DNA from: Cordylochernes scorpioides
Taxonomy: Eukaryota > Arthropoda > Arachnida > Pseudoscorpiones > Chernetidae
Direction: 5' to 3'
NCBI GenBank assembly: GCA_030710605.1
Contig: CP092869.1
Span: 14,143,295 to 14,207,294, forward strand
DNA: 64,000 nt
Part shown: piece after piece, positions 12,001 through 18,000 of the stretch
How positions within the stretch are numbered: position 1 is the stretch's first letter
Layout: the number at the start of each line of letters is the position of its first letter
Program-made: the position numbers and the translations under genes
Notes under the pieces: generated by a model
Databases searched by the model: none
What the model was told of the DNA's origin: nothing
Seen by the model: the letters and a program-made list of their open reading frames with translations, nothing else

Positions 12001-15000
12001 ATGTTGCAAATTTATGGGAAGTTGATTTAGTTCCCTAAGATCAGCGGTCAGCGGGCAGTCAGTTAATAAGTGTCTGGGGTTCTGTTCTTCGCCTCCACAC
12101 GAGCATCCAGGTGATTCAGCTTTGCCAATTTTAAACAGGTATGAATTGAAGTCGCCATGTCCAGTGAGGAATTGCACATTATAGAAGTTAGGTTTAATAA
12201 AATTAGGAATTTTGGGGCCACTGAAGAAACTTTTGAAATTTTCATTGGTCGCTTCGTAATATTCCTGCTGTTTCTGGTTTATAAAGTTAGAAATTATTAC
12301 TATTTTTGCTGGGACAAATCGGTTGTAATCTATATTTATTTTCAATATATTTGATTCAATGAAGTGAGTGAGCTTTGGAGTTCTAGCAATGATATGCGTA
12401 CAATTTGACAATGTTGTATTGTATGCTTGTATACCATGTTTGAGAATTTTATACTGTAGCGAGTTTAATTTGTCTTTGGCTTTTTTTGGGATGAATTGGT
12501 ACCATATCGTAGATCCGTATATTATTGTATTTCTAAATAGTGTTTTGTACAGTACAATTCTCCTTTTGCTGTCAAGACCCCAGGCCTTCTTTGTTAATCC
12601 TAATAGATATCCACTTGCTCTGGTTGTTTTTGTGATAGTATCATCAATGTGCGGCATAAAATCAAGTTTATTCTTATTTCTGTGGTTTTTGACGGTTATT
12701 CCCAAAATTTTTACCCTATCTACCGGAATAATGGTATTGTTATTCAAAGTTATTGTAAATTTTTTATTATTGAACAAAGGCAAAACCTTCGTTTTCTCCT
12801 TGGATATTCTTAATTTGCTGCTTTCACACCAATTTGTTATTTTTCTCATTATGCTTCCTATTGTATTTTCAAGTTCTATTAGGTTTTTATTCCAACATAT
12901 CACCGTAATATCATCTGCGTATCCGATGATTTCACTATTCGGCTCAGTATACTTGCATAGTAAATCGTTCATGATTATATTCCATATTGTAGGGGAAATA
13001 CATAAAATGAAGCTATTATCCCAAGAACAATATGACTTCAGACACTCAACTAAAGACCAAATATTAAACTTCACCCAAAGATAACCACCACTGTATAATG
13101 GTTTGAATATTTCTAATTACTATAAAGGAATGACAATACATCCAGATGGCACAAGAACCTATAGGACATGTAACAACTGTCTTGGTAGGGAACTAACACT
13201 TACTCACATATTCTCATGTCCAGCAATGGCCGCAGCCTTGCAGAAAATTGACTTAGATCCAGAACAGCAGCTTTACACACCCAAGATAGTTGACATTGCT
13301 ACTGCTGTGATAGAGATGTATGGAGACATCTGTGGTTCTTCTTTGGACACGACAACAACAACAGAAAATTGACATAGACCCAGAACAGCAGCTTTACACA
13401 CCCAAGATAGAGGACATTGCTACTGCTGTGATAGAGATGTATGGAGACATCTGTGGTTCTTCTTTGGACACGACAACAACAACAGAAAATTGACATAGAC
13501 CCAGAACAGCAGCTTTACACACCCAAGATAGAGGACATTGCTACTGCTGTGATAGAGATGTATGGAGACATCTGTGGTTCTTCTTTGGACACGACAACAA
13601 CAACAGAAAATTGACATGGACCCAGAACAGCAGCTTTACACACCCAAGATAGTGGACATTGCTACTGCTGTGATAGAGATGTATGGAGACATCTGAGGCT
13701 CTTCATTGGACACGACAACAACTTATTTCTAATCCAGGTTGTCAATGTTGCAGGGAGAGGCCCAGAAGATAGAGCGGCTAGTAGAAGTGTTCAGCCAGCG
13801 CTACGTGGAGTGCAACAGGGACATAGTGGCCAAGCTCCACTCCCCGGACACTGTCTTTGTACTGGCCTTTGCTACCATCATGCTCAACACAGATCTGCAC
13901 ACTCCCAGCTTGAAGGCTGACAAGCGCATGAAGCTGGATGAGTTTGTGCGTAACCTACGCGGTGTAGATGACAGCCATGACATGGATCGGGCCATGCTAG
14001 CTGGTATCTATGACCGTATCAAGGCCAGTGAGTTCCGTCCTGGATCGGATCACGTCACTCAGGTTCTCAAAGTCCAGCAGTCCATCGTTGGCAAGAAGCC
14101 CGTAAGTTCCTTCTGCTATAACTTTCCTTATTGGAGGAATCAATACATACCTTTTTTGCCTATCTCTAGTACACGTGGTACAGGCCATGATAATCATGGT
14201 GGGTAGAAGTAAGCAACTGCTTTTACTGTAAGTGCACCACATGTCTACACATGTGAAAAGCAGTTCAACTTTGCACTTACAAATGTGCCAGAACCCCATT
14301 TGGTTACTTGCACTCGCTAGTGGGGTCGGACTTTTGTAAGAATCGGGAGCCATTGGAGCATTTTAAATTAGAAAAAAGTGCCCAATGCGGGAATCAAACC
14401 CGGGTCATAGCAGTTGAAAATCAACAGTTTAGACCATCCTTCCACTGACCCTCCTCAATACACACTAACAGTGATTTATCTTTCTGACTTGGATGTTCTA
14501 CCCGCTACTACTGTAATATACCAGCCAAGTCAAAAATCCTCGAATCCCTCATATCATAAAACAGTATCAACAGGAGAATAATAAGAATAAACTGTACTAT
14601 GTAAATCAGTTTTTTTGCATATCTATATTTCCTACTTTATTGTATGTATATATATATGGATTAGATTCAAAAAACCCCAGTAACGTAGTTATACCTGTGA
14701 AAAAATAGTACAAATGTACTGGGATAAGGTGCATAATTATGAAAAAAGGCATCTCCTTATCGTGCAACTGAAAGTTACTGATGGCTTGCGCCATCTATCG
14801 GAATAAATGTCAACTATTCTCGTTGATTTTTTAATTATTCCAGAATTGGCCAAATACCCGTGGTTAGCTTTTCTTGATTAATCAAGAATGGGTATTTGGC
14901 CAATTCTGGAATAATTAAAAATCAACGAGAATAGTTGATACGATACATCACGATAAGGAGATGCCTTTTTTCATAAGTAGTTATAACTGTTGAAGCCAGA

Positions 15001-18000
15001 AAGATTGTATTGCCGTTATATATAAAAGAAACTTTTCCCTCAGTGAATTATCTTTTATTTATAATTATATTGAAGGGATTATATTAACAACCAGAAGAAT
15101 AGGTATCCAATTCTGTCAAACTCCAAATCAAGATTAAACAGCCATCATTTAGTAAATCTCACCCTCCTCCCCATGCTCACTCTTAATTGTAACTTCACCC
15201 GTTGAGAAGAGCAAGAGCTTGAAAGCTTGCAGTATTTTTGTATTAAAGAAACATATTTCGTAAGGTTTTTTTGATATTTTTATAAAGGAATATATTTCAA
15301 TTGATTAATTCTCCCCCAGGTTCTACTATGTAATGATAACTTAGCATCACACATATACAACATGTAGCCATTCAGTACTTTTGTCTGAAAATGGTAACAA
15401 TGCTGTTACTGAAACGTCACACACTATGTATTTATTTGGTCTTATTACCTTGTGTTTATAATACAATGGTGACTATAAAAGACCTGCCATAAGCCACAAT
15501 ATGTAGCTATTCAGTACTTTTGTCTGAAGATTGTAACAACACTGTTACTGAAACGTCACACACTATTTATTTATTTGGTCTTATTACCTTGTGTTTATAA
15601 TCTATAATCCAAATTGTGACATCTTATCAACATGTAGCATTAATACAATGGTGACCATGAAAGACCTGCCATAAGCCACAATATGTAGCCATTCAGTACT
15701 TTTGTCTGAAGATGGTAACAATGCTGTTACTGAAACGTCACACACTATTTATTTATTTGGTCTTATTACCTTGTGTTTATAATCCAAATTGTGCCCTATC
15801 AACATGTACCATTAATACAATGGTGTACCTGTGTACAGAACCTGGGTCTGCCCCATCGCAGACTGGTGTGCTACTGTCGCCTCTATGAGGTGTATGACAT
15901 GAACAAGAAGGAACGGCCTGGTCTCCATCAGAGGGAAGTGTTCCTCTTCAATGACATGCTTATGGTGAGTCTGTTATACACTCCTGGACTTACAAGGTTG
16001 TTGTTGTTTCTTATCCCCTTGTGTAAAGATTACACAAATTCCATGAGTTCATGCTCCTCGAACTGTTTTATGATAAGCAGCAGCCTCTCCCAAAGGTCCT
16101 GTTTAGTGCATCTAATACAAGCCAAAATGTATTCTGGGGCTGCAGGTACCAAGCTACATTTTGGGCAAGTGGGGGTAGATTTTGTTGTTATTTTCTATCA
16201 GAACTACAAGGTAATAACACCAAATACAAGTAGTGTGTGACATTTGGTGAGTCTGTTATACACTCATAGACCTACAAGGTAATAAGACCAAATACAAATA
16301 AAGAAGGTGTGTCATTTAAACGTTAACAACGTTCTCGTTACTGAAAATGTCACATACTATTTATTTGGTCTTATTACCTTGTAGTTCCAATTCTTAACCT
16401 GCAACCCCAAATCACATTATTGACTGTATTGACTCATCTATTGATGAGCTCTACTCTTCCCCTGCAAACACCATCAACAAGCTCTACAAGCTTGATACCC
16501 TGATTTGATTGAGTGGAGATAAGAAAGAAGAAGACCTTGTAGTTCTAATCTAAAATACAAATTGTACCTTATTATACACTCATTGGACAAAACTTAAGGA
16601 AGTGGAAACTTTTTTATATTGCCATATCATGTTTCTTCAATAAAGGTCACTGTGTATCCAATATCTTTCAAAGTTATTGTCTGAATCCCGATGCTAAAAG
16701 GTACAACTTCCTTAACTTTTGTCCGTGAGTGTATACATATATTAAAAATAAAAAAAGACATATCCTAACCAGGAGCAAATGTGCTTATTTTGTTTTGTTG
16801 TTGTAAAAGCTGTACAAAAGCTGCTCATCCTGTATACCTGGATCAGGAGCCACACAGATAAATACTGAGACAACTTGTCTGTTGCAGGTGACGAAGATCT
16901 TCAACAAAAAGAAGATGAACACAACGTACACATTCCGGCAGTCCTTCCCTCTCAGTGGATTGGCTGCTTCCACCTTTGAGAACCAATGTGAGCAACACAA
17001 CCATGTTTTACTTTTACGTGTACTAGGGATAAGCCAAAAAAAAAACTAACTTTAGTATATTTTGTAATATTTGGGTTTGTGCTTCCATTGATGTGTCTTT
17101 CTTGATTGTGTGTTGGTTGAGATAGAACTTGAATACCTCTTTTCAATTTTTCTTTATGGGGATTCATTAAAAAAAGATGAAAATCATATCTGGATAATTA
17201 AAATACTGAAAAAGAGGGAGAAAAATCCCTCGAAATAATTATAATATATATTTATGTGAAAGAATATAAGAATAAAATATAAAAAAGGTTAGATGTTGAT
17301 ATTAAAAACAAAAAAGACAACCTGACTGCTTACATCAGCATTTTAAATGGCAGAGCACCATCTATAGTGGAACAAGTTAAAACAACTAAACGCTAATTTA
17401 ACTTGTTCCATTAGATGAGGTCTCTGCTATTTAAAATGCTCATGTATACAGCATATATATATAGTTTTTTTTTTTTTTTGCTTATCCCTAGTACACGTGG
17501 TACAGGCCATGATAATCATGGTGGGTAGTTAGCGACTGCTTTTACTGTAAGCGCACCACATATCTACACGTGTGAAAAGCAGTTCGACTTTGCACTTACA
17601 AATGCCAGAGCCCCGTTTGGTTACTTGCACTCGCTGGTGGGGTTGGACTGAATCGGGGGCCATTGGAGCATTTTTTTTTTATTTTTTAAACAGAAAAAAG
17701 TGTCCAATGCGGGAATCGAACCCGGGTCCTAGTGGTCTAAAACCAAACGGTTTAACCAGCCTTCCACCGACCCCCATATACAGTAGAACCTCCATGAGAG
17801 GACACTCCCGCTAGAGGACACCTCTCTACAAAGGACAGTTTTCATTGCCAAAATTACCATTTTTACTATTTAGTAACTCCGGTAAGAGGACACCTCTCCC
17901 TAAAGGACACTTTGGCTCTGCAATTAGGTGTTCTTTATTGGGAGATTCTAATGTGTATGTATTTTAATGTTTACCTCTTTCTCATCCCCCATGTATGCCC

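Noticed and set aside
12368-13084. 238-codon plus-strand ORF
   Set aside because: Antisense shadow of the LINE reverse transcriptase on the minus strand, which has the YADD box.
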